Assembly (NCBI GenBank): GCA_018436925.1
Contig: JAHDKI010000017.1
Location: 1-64,000 of the forward strand
Length of the DNA: 64,000 nt
Source: Syntrophaceae bacterium
GTDB lineage: Bacteria; Desulfobacterota; Syntrophia; Syntrophales; Smithellaceae
Reading direction: 5' to 3'
Program-made: the position numbers and the translations under genes
In this document: positions 53,671 through 63,037 of the stretch, one piece after another
Layout: each line of letters starts with the position of its first letter
Position numbering within the stretch: position 1 is the first letter of the stretch
Notes under the pieces: generated by a model
Told to the model about the DNA's origin: nothing
The model's input: only the letters and a program-made list of their open reading frames with translations
Databases searched by the model: none

Positions 53671-54936
53671 ATGGAAAATGTCGTGTTCATCAGTTGCGCC
53701 AGGACGCCCATCGGCGCGTACGGAGGGGCGCTTCGGGATGTGCCGGTCTATCGTCTGGCCAGCACGGTGCTCAAAGCGGCGGTTTCAAAAGCGGGAATCG
53801 ACCCGGCCCAGGTGGATGACGTCATCATGGCGTCGGCCTATCAGAACGGCGAATGCGCCAACGGCGCGCGCATGGCGGTGCTCGACGCCGACTGGCCGGA
53901 TACGATTCCCGGCGGCATGATCGACCGGCGCTGCTGCTCGGGACTCGAAAGTGTTTATTACGCGGCGCTGCAGATTCAGACCGGCGATGCCGAGATCGTC
54001 ATCGCCGGCGGCATGGAATCGATGAGTCAGGGCGAGCTTTACATTCCCGGCGACATCAAATGGGGGCTGGGCGGCAAGAACCACGAAAAATACGGCTTCA
54101 TGCCGCGCGGCCACGGGGCGCTCGCCATGTGGGGCGTTCCCTTTTACGACCGCATTCAGCGCGGCCGGGTGATGAGCCAGCCCATCTGGCGCTACGGCGA
54201 GCTCAGTTCGATGATGACCTGGGCGGAAACCGCCGCGAAAAAGGAAGGCATTACCCGTGAGGAGGCCGACCGGTGGGCGTTGCGCTCGCATCAACGGGCT
54301 GTGGCGGCGCAGGAAGCGGGTAAGTTTAAACAGGAGATCGCCCCCGTTTTGGTGGGCAAAGACAAAAACGGCCAGGATGTTTTCTTCAGCACGGATGAGG
54401 GCCCCAGAAAGGACACAACCCTGGAGCGGCTGGCCAAACTTAAAACCGTTTATAAAGACGGCGTTTGCACGGCCGGCAATTCCTCATCGGAAAACGACGG
54501 CGCGGCGGTGGTGGTTCTGGCGTCGGAAAAGAAGGCCAGGCAATTGGGGTTGAAGCCCCTGGCCTATTACCGCTCCTGCGCGGTGGCGGCCACGGATCCG
54601 ACGCTCACCTATCCGGCGGTGCCGGCGGCCGTGGACAAAGCGCTCAAAAAAATCGGCAAGACGATTGCCGATATGGATCTGGTTGAGGTCCAGGAAGCGT
54701 TTGCCGTTCAGTGCCTGGCGGACTCCCGGCTTGCGGGGCTTTCCGACGAGCAGATGGACGCGAAAGTGAATATCAACGGATCAGGCATCTCGCTGGGACA
54801 CCCCATCGGCGCGACCGGCACGATGCGGCTGACCACGCTGCTTGGCGAAATGGTCCGCAGCGACGCGCGTTTCGGTCTGGAAACGATTTGCGGCGGCGGC
54901 GGCCAGGGCATTTGCATGGTCATTGAACGAAAGTAG
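53671..54936 (+). CDS. acetyl-CoA C-acetyltransferase (thiolase)
   Basis: 421 residues from the ATG after GAGGTGATTTTC. Active-site cysteine in DRRCCSGLESVYYAALQ (about 91), AGGMESMSQGELY, VQEAFAVQCL, His in NGSGISLGHPIGATGTMR and the second cysteine in ETICGGGGQGICMVIE. Would cleave acetoacetyl-CoA at the end of the glutaryl-CoA route. First gene of an operon with the acyl-CoA dehydrogenase and gcdA, behind a sigma-54 promoter. Confidence 0.93.
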   Translation: MENVVFISCARTPIGAYGGALRDVPVYRLASTVLKAAVSKAGIDPAQVDDVIMASAYQNGECANGARMAVLDADWPDTIPGGMIDRRCCSGLESVYYAALQIQTGDAEIVIAGGMESMSQGELYIPGDIKWGLGGKNHEKYGFMPRGHGALAMWGVPFYDRIQRGRVMSQPIWRYGELSSMMTWAETAAKKEGITREEADRWALRSHQRAVAAQEAGKFKQEIAPVLVGKDKNGQDVFFSTDEGPRKDTTLERLAKLKTVYKDGVCTAGNSSSENDGAAVVVLASEKKARQLGLKPLAYYRSCAVAATDPTLTYPAVPAAVDKALKKIGKTIADMDLVEVQEAFAVQCLADSRLAGLSDEQMDAKVNINGSGISLGHPIGATGTMRLTTLLGEMVRSDARFGLETICGGGGQGICMVIERK

Positions 54937-55040
54937 AAAATAGTCTTGCCGCCCTGGCGGGTGGGGCGACCGTTTCTTAAAAGCGCTCCGTCAGAGGAAA
55001 AAAGCAATCAAATATAAAAAAACCTGGAGGGTAATAAAAT

Positions 55041-56198
55041 ATGGATTTTGCATTAACCGACGAACAAAAAATGATTTCGGAAACAGCGAAAAATTTTGCC
55101 GAAAAGGAAATCGCGCCGCATGTGGAAGAAGATGAAAAAAACCATTTCTGGCGCAAGGAAATCTTCGACAAGATGGCGGAGCTCGGATTTTTCGGCTTCT
55201 GCATCGACGAAAAATACGGCGGCAACGGCATGGGCTTTCTCGAAGGCGCGCTCGCCATTGAGCAGGTCGCCCGGGTTCACGTGGCCTGGCGGATGGCGTT
55301 TAACATGCAGTGCTGGGGGCCGGCTTTGACCATCCAGAAATTCGGCACTGAAGAACAAAAGGAACACTACATTCCCAAATTCGTTTCCGGGGAGTATATC
55401 GGCAGCTTCGCCATGACCGAGCCGGACATCGGCTCGGATGTCGCCTCGATGAAATGCCGGGCCGAGGACAAAGGCGATTACTACCTGGTCAACGGCAACA
55501 AAATGTGGATCACCAACGGCACCGTGACGAATCACGGCCTGCTTTATGTGAAAACCGACAAAGACGCGGGCGCCAATGGCGTGAGCTGTTTTATTATGGA
55601 CTACTCCCTGCCCGGCATTACGCGCAAGCCCATCCACGACAAAGTCGGTCTATGGGCCTCCGACACGGCGGAAATTGCCTTTGAGGACGTTAAGGTTCCG
55701 AAAAATCTCCTTTTGGGAAAACTCAACAAAGGATTCCAGATCTGCATGACGCAGCTCAACTCGACGCGTCTGGGCTGCTCTGCGGGCGCTTTGGGGCTTT
55801 CCGGCGCGATTCTGGAGGCGTCGGCCAAATACGCCACCGAGCGCTGCCAGTTCGGAAAACAAATCGGCAAATACCAGCTCATTCAGCAGCAGGTCGCGGA
55901 AATGAAGTGTGCGCACGACACGCTGGCCTATCTGGTCTATCGCGCGGCCTGGCTTAAGGATAAGGGACTGCCCAATGTGATGGAAACGTCCATGTCCAAG
56001 CTCTACGGCGCGAAAGTCGTGGTTCACGACGCCAACGAATGCATGAAGCTCTACGGATCGTTCGGCTACTCCGACGAATATCCCTGCGGACGTTTCCTGC
56101 GCGACTCCAAACAGTTCGAAACGCTCGAAGGCACCTCGAACATGCACACGATGATCGTGGCCAACGCGACGATGGGTTTCGCGCCGAACCGCGCTTAA
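55041..56198 (+). CDS. acyl-CoA dehydrogenase, probable glutaryl-CoA dehydrogenase
   Basis: 385 residues with GGAGGG upstream. FAD acyl-CoA dehydrogenase motifs: FAMTEPDIGSDVASMKC, MWITNGTVTNHGLLYV, the C-terminal LYGSFGYSDEYPCGRFLRDS and the catalytic Glu in TLEGTSNMHTMIV (about 365). Its place between a thiolase and gcdA suggests oxidation of glutaryl-CoA to glutaconyl-CoA. Because a separate decarboxylase gene follows, a non-decarboxylating glutaryl-CoA dehydrogenase, as known in Desulfococcus and Syntrophus, is the best guess; a different short-chain substrate is possible. Confidence 0.85.
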   Translation: MDFALTDEQKMISETAKNFAEKEIAPHVEEDEKNHFWRKEIFDKMAELGFFGFCIDEKYGGNGMGFLEGALAIEQVARVHVAWRMAFNMQCWGPALTIQKFGTEEQKEHYIPKFVSGEYIGSFAMTEPDIGSDVASMKCRAEDKGDYYLVNGNKMWITNGTVTNHGLLYVKTDKDAGANGVSCFIMDYSLPGITRKPIHDKVGLWASDTAEIAFEDVKVPKNLLLGKLNKGFQICMTQLNSTRLGCSAGALGLSGAILEASAKYATERCQFGKQIGKYQLIQQQVAEMKCAHDTLAYLVYRAAWLKDKGLPNVMETSMSKLYGAKVVVHDANECMKLYGSFGYSDEYPCGRFLRDSKQFETLEGTSNMHTMIVANATMGFAPNRA

Positions 56199-56216
56199 AG
56201 CAATTCTGCGTTCTGC

Positions 56217-56241
56217 CCCCTCTCCCTTGATGGGAGAGGGG
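56217..56241. repeat. intergenic hairpin CCCCTCTCCC/GGGAGAGGGG
   Basis: Ten-base perfect arms (56217-56226 and 56232-56241), five-base loop, no T-run. REP-like element between the dehydrogenase and gcdA; similar C-rich hairpins are common in bacterial intergenic DNA and may stabilise the upstream mRNA. Confidence 0.75.
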
Positions 56242-56343
56242 CGGGGCGAGGGTGAAAAAGAAACGTTCCGCGGCCGCCATCTTTATCCGGCGGGTTGAAT
56301 CTGATTTTTCAAAACGCTTTTCTCCCACCTACAGGAGCAGACG

Positions 56344-58107
56344 ATGAAACAATACTTTGAGAAAATGGACCCGCTGGGGAAGCCGCTTTCGCCCAAACAG
56401 ATGGAAAGTATGCAGGAAAACTGCGCGAAAATTGAAGAGATCATGCACACGATCGACGCGGAGGTCGAACGGATTAAAAATGTCGGTGTGTCGCTTGCGA
56501 CGCTGCATGAGCGCGGTGAGATGACCGTCTGGGAGCGCATCGAGTATCTGGTCGATCCGGGGACTTTCTGCCCGCTGCACAGCATCTTCGATCCGGAAAA
56601 CGAAGAATCCGGCAGCACCGGCGTGGTTGACGGGCTCGCGCGTATTCGCGGCAAATGGTGCGCGCTCATCGGGTTCAACAACAAATGGATGGCGGGCGCC
56701 TGGATTGCCGGCCAGCCGGACAATAATTTGCGCGTGACCGACATCGCCAAGATTCTTCACATTCCACTGGTTTGGCTGGTGAACTGCTCGGGGGTGAAGC
56801 TGCCGGAGCAGGAAAAAATGTACGCCAATCGGCGCGGCCAGGGCACCTGCTTTTTCCGGCATGCGGAGCTTGAACAGATGGGCATTCCGGTGATCGCGGG
56901 CATCTACGGCACGAATCCGGCGGGAGGCGGGTATCAGTCGATCAGCCCGACCATTTTGCTGGCGCACAAAAAGGCCAACATGGCCGTGGGCGGAGGCGGC
57001 ATTGTCAGCGGCATGTCTCCCAAAGGCTTTTTCGACGAAGCGGGCGCGGAAGACATTATTGCCGCCACACGCCAGTTCAAATCCGTCCCGCCCGGCAGCG
57101 TAAAAGTGCATTATGACGTCACGGGATTTTTCCGCGCCGTCTTTGACGAAGAAACACAGGTGCTCGATGCGATCAAAGACTATATGGACGACCTGCCCGC
57201 TTACAATCCGCGCTTTTTCCGTGTGGCCGCGCCCGCCGCGCCCGCCTATCCGCCCGCGGAGATCGCATCAATTGTTCCGGTGAACAAAAAGCGCGTCTAT
57301 GATTTCGAACAGGTGCTGGCCAGACTTGTCGATGGCTCCGAGCATCTCGAGTTTCGCCCCGGCTTCGGGCCGGAAATGTATTGCGGCCTGGTGAAAGTGG
57401 ACGGATACCTCGTGGGCGTCGTCGGCAACCGCCAGGGCATTTTGCCGAACTACCCCGAATACACCAATCAGTATATGGGTGTGGGCGGCAAGCTCTACCG
57501 CCAGGGCCTGATCAAGATGAGCGAATTTGTCACCCTGTGTTCGCGCGATAAAGTTCCGATGGTCTGGTTTCAGGACACCTCCGGCATCGACGTGGGCGAC
57601 ATCGCCGAAAAGGCCGAGCTTTTGGGCCTGGGTCAGTCGCTCATCTACTCCATTGAAAATTCAAATCTCCCGATGATGCTGGTCGTTCTGCGCAAGGGAA
57701 CGGCGGCGGCGCATTATGTTCTGGGAGGACCGACAGCCAACAATAACAACGCCTTTTCACTGGGCACCGCGACGACCGAAATCAACGTCATGCACGGCGA
57801 AACCGCCGCCGCGGCCAGCTACGCCCGCAGGCTGGTGAAAGAAAAAGACGCAGGCAAACCCCTTGGGCCGATCATCGACAAAATGAACGACATGGTGAAG
57901 CATTACGACGACACGTCGGGACCGTTTTTCTGCGCGAAGAAGGGGTTTGTCGATGAAATCGTGCGTTTCCATGAATTGAGAAATTACCTGGTGGGCTTTG
58001 CCAACTGCTGCTACCAGAATCCGCGCTCCATCTGCCCGCAGCATCAGATGATCCTGCCGCGCATCATCCGCTCGCAGATCGTGAAGGGATTGGATCGGCC
58101 GGAGTAG
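56344..58107 (+). CDS. gcdA: glutaconyl-CoA decarboxylase alpha subunit (carboxyltransferase)
   Basis: 587 residues, the exact size of characterised GcdA. A carboxyltransferase fold in two crotonase-like halves: the N-half has GSTGVVDGLARIRGKWCALI and GTNPAGGGYQSISPT; the C-half has VVGNRQGILPNYPEYTNQYM, VPMVWFQDTSGIDVG and VLRKGTAAAHYVLGGP. Transfers the carboxyl of glutaconyl-CoA to a biotin carrier, giving crotonyl-CoA; beta, gamma and delta subunits of the membrane sodium pump are not in the window. Ribosome site CAGGAGCAG. Last gene of the operon; terminator at 58147-58176. Confidence 0.92.
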   Translation: MKQYFEKMDPLGKPLSPKQMESMQENCAKIEEIMHTIDAEVERIKNVGVSLATLHERGEMTVWERIEYLVDPGTFCPLHSIFDPENEESGSTGVVDGLARIRGKWCALIGFNNKWMAGAWIAGQPDNNLRVTDIAKILHIPLVWLVNCSGVKLPEQEKMYANRRGQGTCFFRHAELEQMGIPVIAGIYGTNPAGGGYQSISPTILLAHKKANMAVGGGGIVSGMSPKGFFDEAGAEDIIAATRQFKSVPPGSVKVHYDVTGFFRAVFDEETQVLDAIKDYMDDLPAYNPRFFRVAAPAAPAYPPAEIASIVPVNKKRVYDFEQVLARLVDGSEHLEFRPGFGPEMYCGLVKVDGYLVGVVGNRQGILPNYPEYTNQYMGVGGKLYRQGLIKMSEFVTLCSRDKVPMVWFQDTSGIDVGDIAEKAELLGLGQSLIYSIENSNLPMMLVVLRKGTAAAHYVLGGPTANNNNAFSLGTATTEINVMHGETAAAASYARRLVKEKDAGKPLGPIIDKMNDMVKHYDDTSGPFFCAKKGFVDEIVRFHELRNYLVGFANCCYQNPRSICPQHQMILPRIIRSQIVKGLDRPE

Positions 58108-58112
58108 AAAAA

Positions 58113-58136
58113 AGGATCAAGGATCAAGGCAAAAGG
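58113..58136 (+). repeat. AAGGATCAAGG low-complexity units
   Basis: Two overlapping GGATCAAGG units then CAAAAGG just after the gcdA stop. The same motif occurs at about 63753-63765 and inverted at 4774-4822. Confidence 0.55.
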
Positions 58137-58146
58137 TTTTATAAGG

Positions 58147-58177
58147 AAGGGCGGGTTTCCCCGCCCTTTCGTTTTTT
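58147..58177 (+). terminator. intrinsic terminator of the gcdA operon
   Basis: Stem AAGGGCGGG (58147-58155) / CCCGCCCTT (58160-58168), loop TTTC, then TCGTTTTTT. Confidence 0.9.
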
Positions 58178-58181
58178 GCGC

Positions 58182-58388
58182 AAAAAAGGATCTTGTCCTG
58201 ATCGATTGCCGGGAAGTCACTGACCTCGCGTCCGGCAACTTGAAAGGCGCTAAGCTGCCGCCGGCTTTTTGCGCAGATACATGGAATAGATATCCTGGCG
58301 GATGAAGATGTAAACGAATACGACCAGGCCCGCCAGCTGAACGGCAAAGATCGGAAACAGCATCATCACGCCGCCCGCCAGCGCGACG
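58182..58388. repeat. 207-base duplication, copy 1 (3' end of TRAP permease)
   Basis: Aligns base for base with 63794-64000 (offset 5612) with roughly one difference in fifteen. Covers the downstream flank and the last 45 or so codons of the TRAP permease. Confidence 0.9.
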
Positions 58389-60148
58389 ACCGTGTCATGC
58401 CACTGCATCCTTCTGGCCCAGAAGCCGCTTAGTCCCGCCGCAAACAGAATCAGCCCCGGAATGTAGAAAAAGATCAGCCGAAGCACCTGCCAGATGTCCC
58501 AGTACTCGGGAATCAGGAGGAGCGCGGGATTATACGCGAAGAGAAACGGGATAATGTAGGTCATGATGCCGAGCTTGCAGGCGACAAGTCCCGTCATCAT
58601 CGGATCCTCTCCGGCGATCTGCGCCCCCGCGTACGAGGCAAAGGCCACCGGCGGCGTAATGGAATAGAGGGTCGCGTAATAGAACACGAAGATGTGGGCC
58701 ACCGGGGCGATCACCCCCAACTTCATGAGCGCGGGTCCGAAAATTGCGATGCCTGTGATGTAGGCGGGGATTGACGGCATGCCCATACTTAAAACCAATA
58801 TGGCCAAAGCGGAAAGCAAAAGCGCGATAAACAGCGAATCGCGCCCCAGGCCGATGACCATGTTGGCGAATTTAAGGTTGAGCCCCGTTTCGACCAAAAG
58901 CCCCGTGATGACGCCCGCGGCGGCGCACGCAATCGAGATATACACGGAGGTTTTTCCGGTTCGGGCCAGAATATTGTAGAACATCTTCACGTTGAGCCGG
59001 TTTTGCTTTTTTCGGATCAATCCCAAAACCAGCGCCGTGGCGCAGGCGTAAAGGGCCGACAGGCCCACCGGATAGAACATGACCAGGAAATAGATCAGGA
59101 CGATCATGCTGACGATGAAGATATACAGGCCGTTGGCCATGATCTTTGAGTAGGTCAGGGTGACTATTTCGTGCACGGCGATGTTCCACTTGCGGGTTTC
59201 GAAGCTGATGGTGCAGTAGAAGGCGAAATAGAACATCAGCGCGGGAAGCAGTGTGTACTGGCAGACCTTGATGTAGGGAACCCCCATGTACTGGGCGACG
59301 ATGAACGCCGCGACGCCCAGCATCGGAGGCATCAACTGGGCCGCCGTACCCACCACGGCGGCGATGCCTCCGGCCGTTCGTCCGGGATATCCGACTTTCT
59401 TCATTTCCGGAATGGTCGGGTAGCCGATCAGGTAAGTGGTGGACATCGGCAGGCCGCTGGCCATTCCCACCATGGTTCCGGCCACGATGGCCGTTTTGGC
59501 CGGCGCTCCGGGGGAGCGTCCCAAAAGCCGGTTGGCAAAATCCAGAAACGTCCGGAGAATGCCCAGCTCTTCAAGAATAACGCCGTACAGAATAAATGGA
59601 AAAGCCAGCGTGATCACCACCCACAAAGGGCTTCCGAAAATGCCTTTGGATGTGAGAAACATTGTGTCGATGATCCAGTCCCAGTCATAACCGGAATGGC
59701 TGATGACGGCGGGAAGGTGATTGCCGTATGCGACATACAGCAGCAAAACCAGGGCGATGACCGCCATGGCCGTGCCCATCGCCCGCCTTGTCGCTTCCAG
59801 AACGGCCACCAGCGCAAGAACGCCCATTGTCATTTCAAAGGCCGAGATGTCGCTGACGTATTCGATGCGGGTGAGGATGTGATCCGCGTTGACAATCAGG
59901 TAGCCGATAGACACAATCGAGATCAGGGTCAGCAGCCAGTCGACGACATTAATCTTCATCCAGAAAGGGCTTTTCCCGCCCGAATACATCATGAACGTCA
60001 TGGGGAGCGCAAAGAAAAGAAAGATCGCCAGAGACAAGGCGTATCCCAGCATCGGTCCGACCACAACAATAGACAGCACGAAAACGGATAAAACGGCGCC
60101 GATCACGCTCATGATGTGACCGAAAATGCCAGTCAGGTTTCGATTCAC
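58250..60148 (-). CDS. TRAP transporter fused permease (DctQM-type, TAXI system)
   Basis: 632 residues from a GTG start with AAGGAGGTGTGCA directly upstream; other starts further up lack a ribosome site. About 16 hydrophobic segments: the first four form the small DctQ-like part, the rest the large DctM part. DctM signatures: GMASGLPMSTTYLIGYPTIP, LMPPMLGVAAFIVAQYMGVP, ALSMGMPSIPAYITG-type and TPPVAFASYAGAQIAGEDPM. Takes up an organic acid with Na+ or H+ using the TAXI receptor encoded just upstream. Ends with a TAG codon that is mutated in the second copy at 63.8 kb. Confidence 0.93.
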   Translation of the reverse strand: MNRNLTGIFGHIMSVIGAVLSVFVLSIVVVGPMLGYALSLAIFLFFALPMTFMMYSGGKSPFWMKINVVDWLLTLISIVSIGYLIVNADHILTRIEYVSDISAFEMTMGVLALVAVLEATRRAMGTAMAVIALVLLLYVAYGNHLPAVISHSGYDWDWIIDTMFLTSKGIFGSPLWVVITLAFPFILYGVILEELGILRTFLDFANRLLGRSPGAPAKTAIVAGTMVGMASGLPMSTTYLIGYPTIPEMKKVGYPGRTAGGIAAVVGTAAQLMPPMLGVAAFIVAQYMGVPYIKVCQYTLLPALMFYFAFYCTISFETRKWNIAVHEIVTLTYSKIMANGLYIFIVSMIVLIYFLVMFYPVGLSALYACATALVLGLIRKKQNRLNVKMFYNILARTGKTSVYISIACAAAGVITGLLVETGLNLKFANMVIGLGRDSLFIALLLSALAILVLSMGMPSIPAYITGIAIFGPALMKLGVIAPVAHIFVFYYATLYSITPPVAFASYAGAQIAGEDPMMTGLVACKLGIMTYIIPFLFAYNPALLLIPEYWDIWQVLRLIFFYIPGLILFAAGLSGFWARRMQWHDTVVALAGGVMMLFPIFAVQLAGLVVFVYIFIRQDIYSMYLRKKPAAA

Positions 60149-60180
60149 TGCACACCTCCTTGAGATCGTCGATGGGAAGA

Positions 60181-60218
60181 AAATCCTCAATCCCTGTTTC
60201 GGCCGGGATTGAGGATTT
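60181..60218 (-). terminator. intercistronic hairpin between receptor and permease genes
   Basis: Fourteen-base perfect arms (60181-60194 and 60205-60218), 10-base loop, followed on the minus strand by TTCTTCCC. It stands 22 bases after the receptor stop and could lower permease expression relative to the receptor or protect the receptor mRNA. Confidence 0.65.
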
Positions 60219-60240
60219 CGTTCGTTGACGGCCGATTGTT

Positions 60241-61269
60241 TTACGGAATGGCGCCCTTTTCTTTATAGAACTTCAAAGCGGCCGGATGCATGGGCGGCTG
60301 CTTGCCTTTGCCGTAAAGGCGCGACAGGTCTTTGGCCGTCATGCCTGAAAACTCGATGTTGCCCACCTGCGCCATGGTGTCCATATTGCTCACGAGCCCT
60401 TCAAGAATCACGGTGACCGTCTCGTCCGGAACGTCGGCGCTCACCACCCAGGTGGTGATGTCGGCCAGTACCTGCGTGTCTTCCGTAATGCTTTCATGCA
60501 GTCCCTTTTTGATCGTGGTGAGAATCAGAGGGATCTCTTTCATCACCTCTTGCGTGGCCTTGGGCTCAAGGGCCAGAATCCGGAATTTCTTCTGAGATTC
60601 AAGCTCCGCCAGAGCCGCCGCCTGAGCGTTGGTGGCCATCGTATAGGCGATGACGTCCGCCGAGTTTTTAGCCAGCAGATCGCAGGCTTCCTGATACTTG
60701 CCGACGATATCGACCCTGCCGCCGGCTTTTTTAATGCCGTCGTAGGTGATGCCGCCGGCGGAAAGAATTTGCTCGGGCACGTACCGGGCGGTGAAGCCGG
60801 AGGGATAGGTCACATAACGAATCGGCTTGTCTTTCAGATCGGAGATTTTTCGGTAAGGCGATTTGGCGTCCACCAGAAGCACATAGGCGGCGGTGGTCGT
60901 ATAACAAAGCACCCGTGTCTTCGAAACCGGGTCTTTAAAATACTCATCATCTTTGATTTGAGCCACGACCTTCCCCGTCGCCATTGCCGGCAGATACGAC
61001 GCGAAAGTAAGGCCCGCAGGCGCTTTTCCTTTTTCAATCTGGATGACGTTTCCGATGGCCGAGCCGGTCATGGCGTCCACGCTGATGCCCAGCTTGTTGG
61101 ATGCGATGCCGGAAAACGCCGCCGCCTGAGAATACCAGGTGGTGCCGGTCGGACCCGACAGGAATTTCATGTTCTTGAGGACCTGGCTTTGAGCGGATTC
61201 AATCGTTCCCAGAAACAGCAGTGAAGCGAACAGGACTGCGCTGATAACCGAATAAAACTTTCCCTTCAT
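60241..61269 (-). CDS. TAXI-family TRAP solute receptor
   Basis: 342 residues from the ATG after GGGAGGATGGAAAG. A Sec signal peptide (about 1-29, VISAVLFASLLFLGTIESAQSQ region) exports it to the periplasm. TAXI-type receptor: FLSGPTGTTWYSQAAAFSGI near the start, DAMTGSAIGNVIQIEKGKAP, and FTARYVPEQILSAGGITYDG. The ligand is unknown; proximity to acyl-CoA synthetase and the glutaconyl operon suggests an aliphatic or aromatic carboxylate. Confidence 0.92.
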   Translation of the reverse strand: MKGKFYSVISAVLFASLLFLGTIESAQSQVLKNMKFLSGPTGTTWYSQAAAFSGIASNKLGISVDAMTGSAIGNVIQIEKGKAPAGLTFASYLPAMATGKVVAQIKDDEYFKDPVSKTRVLCYTTTAAYVLLVDAKSPYRKISDLKDKPIRYVTYPSGFTARYVPEQILSAGGITYDGIKKAGGRVDIVGKYQEACDLLAKNSADVIAYTMATNAQAAALAELESQKKFRILALEPKATQEVMKEIPLILTTIKKGLHESITEDTQVLADITTWVVSADVPDETVTVILEGLVSNMDTMAQVGNIEFSGMTAKDLSRLYGKGKQPPMHPAALKFYKEKGAIP

Positions 61270-61432
61270 CTTTCCATCCTCCCTCATCTTGATATGAAAT
61301 CATAAACGGTTTAAAAAGACTTTCTGCCCTCGGTCGCGAAGATCGCGTCCGGGCAGCTGAACCCTCACCTCCCTTTTTGTCGTTTCTTTGTTGGCCTCCT
61401 GATCATCGCATTATTGAAAGTTCGCCAATCGG

Positions 61433-63037
61433 CTACTGAATATTTCTCAACTCGCGGCGAAGGATTTTTCCCACCGCGCTTTTGGGAAGCGACTCCAAAA
61501 ACTGGATCGCCTTGGGCCTTTTGTAAGCGGGCAATTGTTCCCTGCAAAACGCCAGAAGCTCTTCTTCGGTTGCGGCTCCCGGCTCTTTGAGCGCAACGAA
61601 TGCTTTGACCGCCTCTCCGTAAACCGGATCGGGAATGCCGATAACGCCGGCTTCCAGAACCTCGGGGTGCATGTAGAGGATATTTTCAATCTCTTTGGGA
61701 TAGATATTTTCGCCGCCGCGGATGATCAGGTCTTTCTTGCGGTCGGTGATATAAATATAGCCGTCGTCGTCCATATGGCCGACATCGCCGGTGTGCAGCC
61801 AGCCATTACGGACTGCGGCGGCCGTTTCTTCGGGTTTGTTCCAGTAGCCTTTCATCACACCCGGCCCCTTGATGACAATTTCGCCGGTTTGTCCGGACGG
61901 CAGCGCCTGATCGTTGTCGTCGAATATCTTCATGGTATTGCATTTCTGGTAGCACTTGCCGATCGAGCCGTATTTGGGGGAGCGGCGGCCGGCGATGTTG
62001 CCGCAGTTGACGGTGGTCGCCTCGCTAAGGCCGTATCCCTCCCAGATGTCGATGCCGAATTTTTCCCGCCACTGGCGCGCCACCTCCAGCGGCATCGGCG
62101 CTGCGCCGCAGATGCAGGTTTGCAAAGAGCTCAGGTCGTATTTCGGCAGGGACGGATGATTCAGAATCTGGATATACATGGTCGGCACGCCGCGGAAATC
62201 CGTCACCCGGTATTTCTCGATGCACTTCAGGGCCTCTTCGGGATCCCAGCGGTTGATCACCACCAGCTTGCCGCCCGTCAGAAATTCGAGATTCAAGGCA
62301 AAAACGCCATAGCCGTGGAAAAGCGGCAGCGTGATCAGAGAAACCCTCTCGCGGCTGACGCCGAAAATCTCTCCCTCTCGCGGCGCCTTTATCGTCCGGC
62401 CTGCGTCCTGCTCTTTAACCGGTCCTCTCACGGACAGCCCCCAGGCGTCTAAAAGCACGACATCGTAGTAGCCGGTGACGTGCGTGTACCAGTTATAATG
62501 CGTCAGCATTACGCCCTTGGGATTGCCGGTGGTTCCCGCGGTGTAGATCATCACGGCCGTGTCGTCATTGTCGGTTTCCTCGACGGCAAGCTGATCGGAT
62601 TCGCGTCCGATCAATGCCTCATAGCACAGACAACCGTCCTTCGCCTCCGGGCCGGTCAGGATGACCTGTTTGAGGCTTTTGACATCCCAGCGCGCCGCTT
62701 TGACGCTGTCGTAGAAATCCGGTTGGGTCACGAGAACCGACAAGCCCGCGTCCCGGTAAATGTAGGCCAGATCGGCAGGTTTGAGGGATGGATTGACGGG
62801 AACCAGAGTCGCTCCGATTTTGAACGTCGCGAAAAATGTCTGGATGAGCTCGGTGCAGTTGAGCGTTTGAACCCCCACCCGGTCTCCTTTTTTCACGCCG
62901 AGTTTTTTCAGGGCGTTTCCCAGGCGGTTGGTGTTTCGGTTCATTTCAACATTCGTATGCCAATTGCCGTTGAAATAAACGAAATCGTACTCGCCGAATC
63001 TCTGGATATTGTCGTCCGCCAGTCGCCCGATGTTCAT
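61433..63037 (-). CDS. AMP-dependent acyl-CoA synthetase/ligase
   Basis: 534 residues, ribosome site GGAAGGAG. Activates a carboxylic acid to its CoA thioester with ATP. P-loop MIYTAGTTGNPKGVM (about 168-182), a second motif IWEGYGLSEATTVNCGN, hinge WLHTGDVGHMDDDGYIYITD and catalytic Lys in LPKSAVGKILRREL near the end. Fatty-acid or aryl-acid specificity cannot be read. Upstream of the TRAP genes on the same strand; 160 bases separate them. Confidence 0.94.
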   Translation of the reverse strand: MNIGRLADDNIQRFGEYDFVYFNGNWHTNVEMNRNTNRLGNALKKLGVKKGDRVGVQTLNCTELIQTFFATFKIGATLVPVNPSLKPADLAYIYRDAGLSVLVTQPDFYDSVKAARWDVKSLKQVILTGPEAKDGCLCYEALIGRESDQLAVEETDNDDTAVMIYTAGTTGNPKGVMLTHYNWYTHVTGYYDVVLLDAWGLSVRGPVKEQDAGRTIKAPREGEIFGVSRERVSLITLPLFHGYGVFALNLEFLTGGKLVVINRWDPEEALKCIEKYRVTDFRGVPTMYIQILNHPSLPKYDLSSLQTCICGAAPMPLEVARQWREKFGIDIWEGYGLSEATTVNCGNIAGRRSPKYGSIGKCYQKCNTMKIFDDNDQALPSGQTGEIVIKGPGVMKGYWNKPEETAAAVRNGWLHTGDVGHMDDDGYIYITDRKKDLIIRGGENIYPKEIENILYMHPEVLEAGVIGIPDPVYGEAVKAFVALKEPGAATEEELLAFCREQLPAYKRPKAIQFLESLPKSAVGKILRRELRNIQ

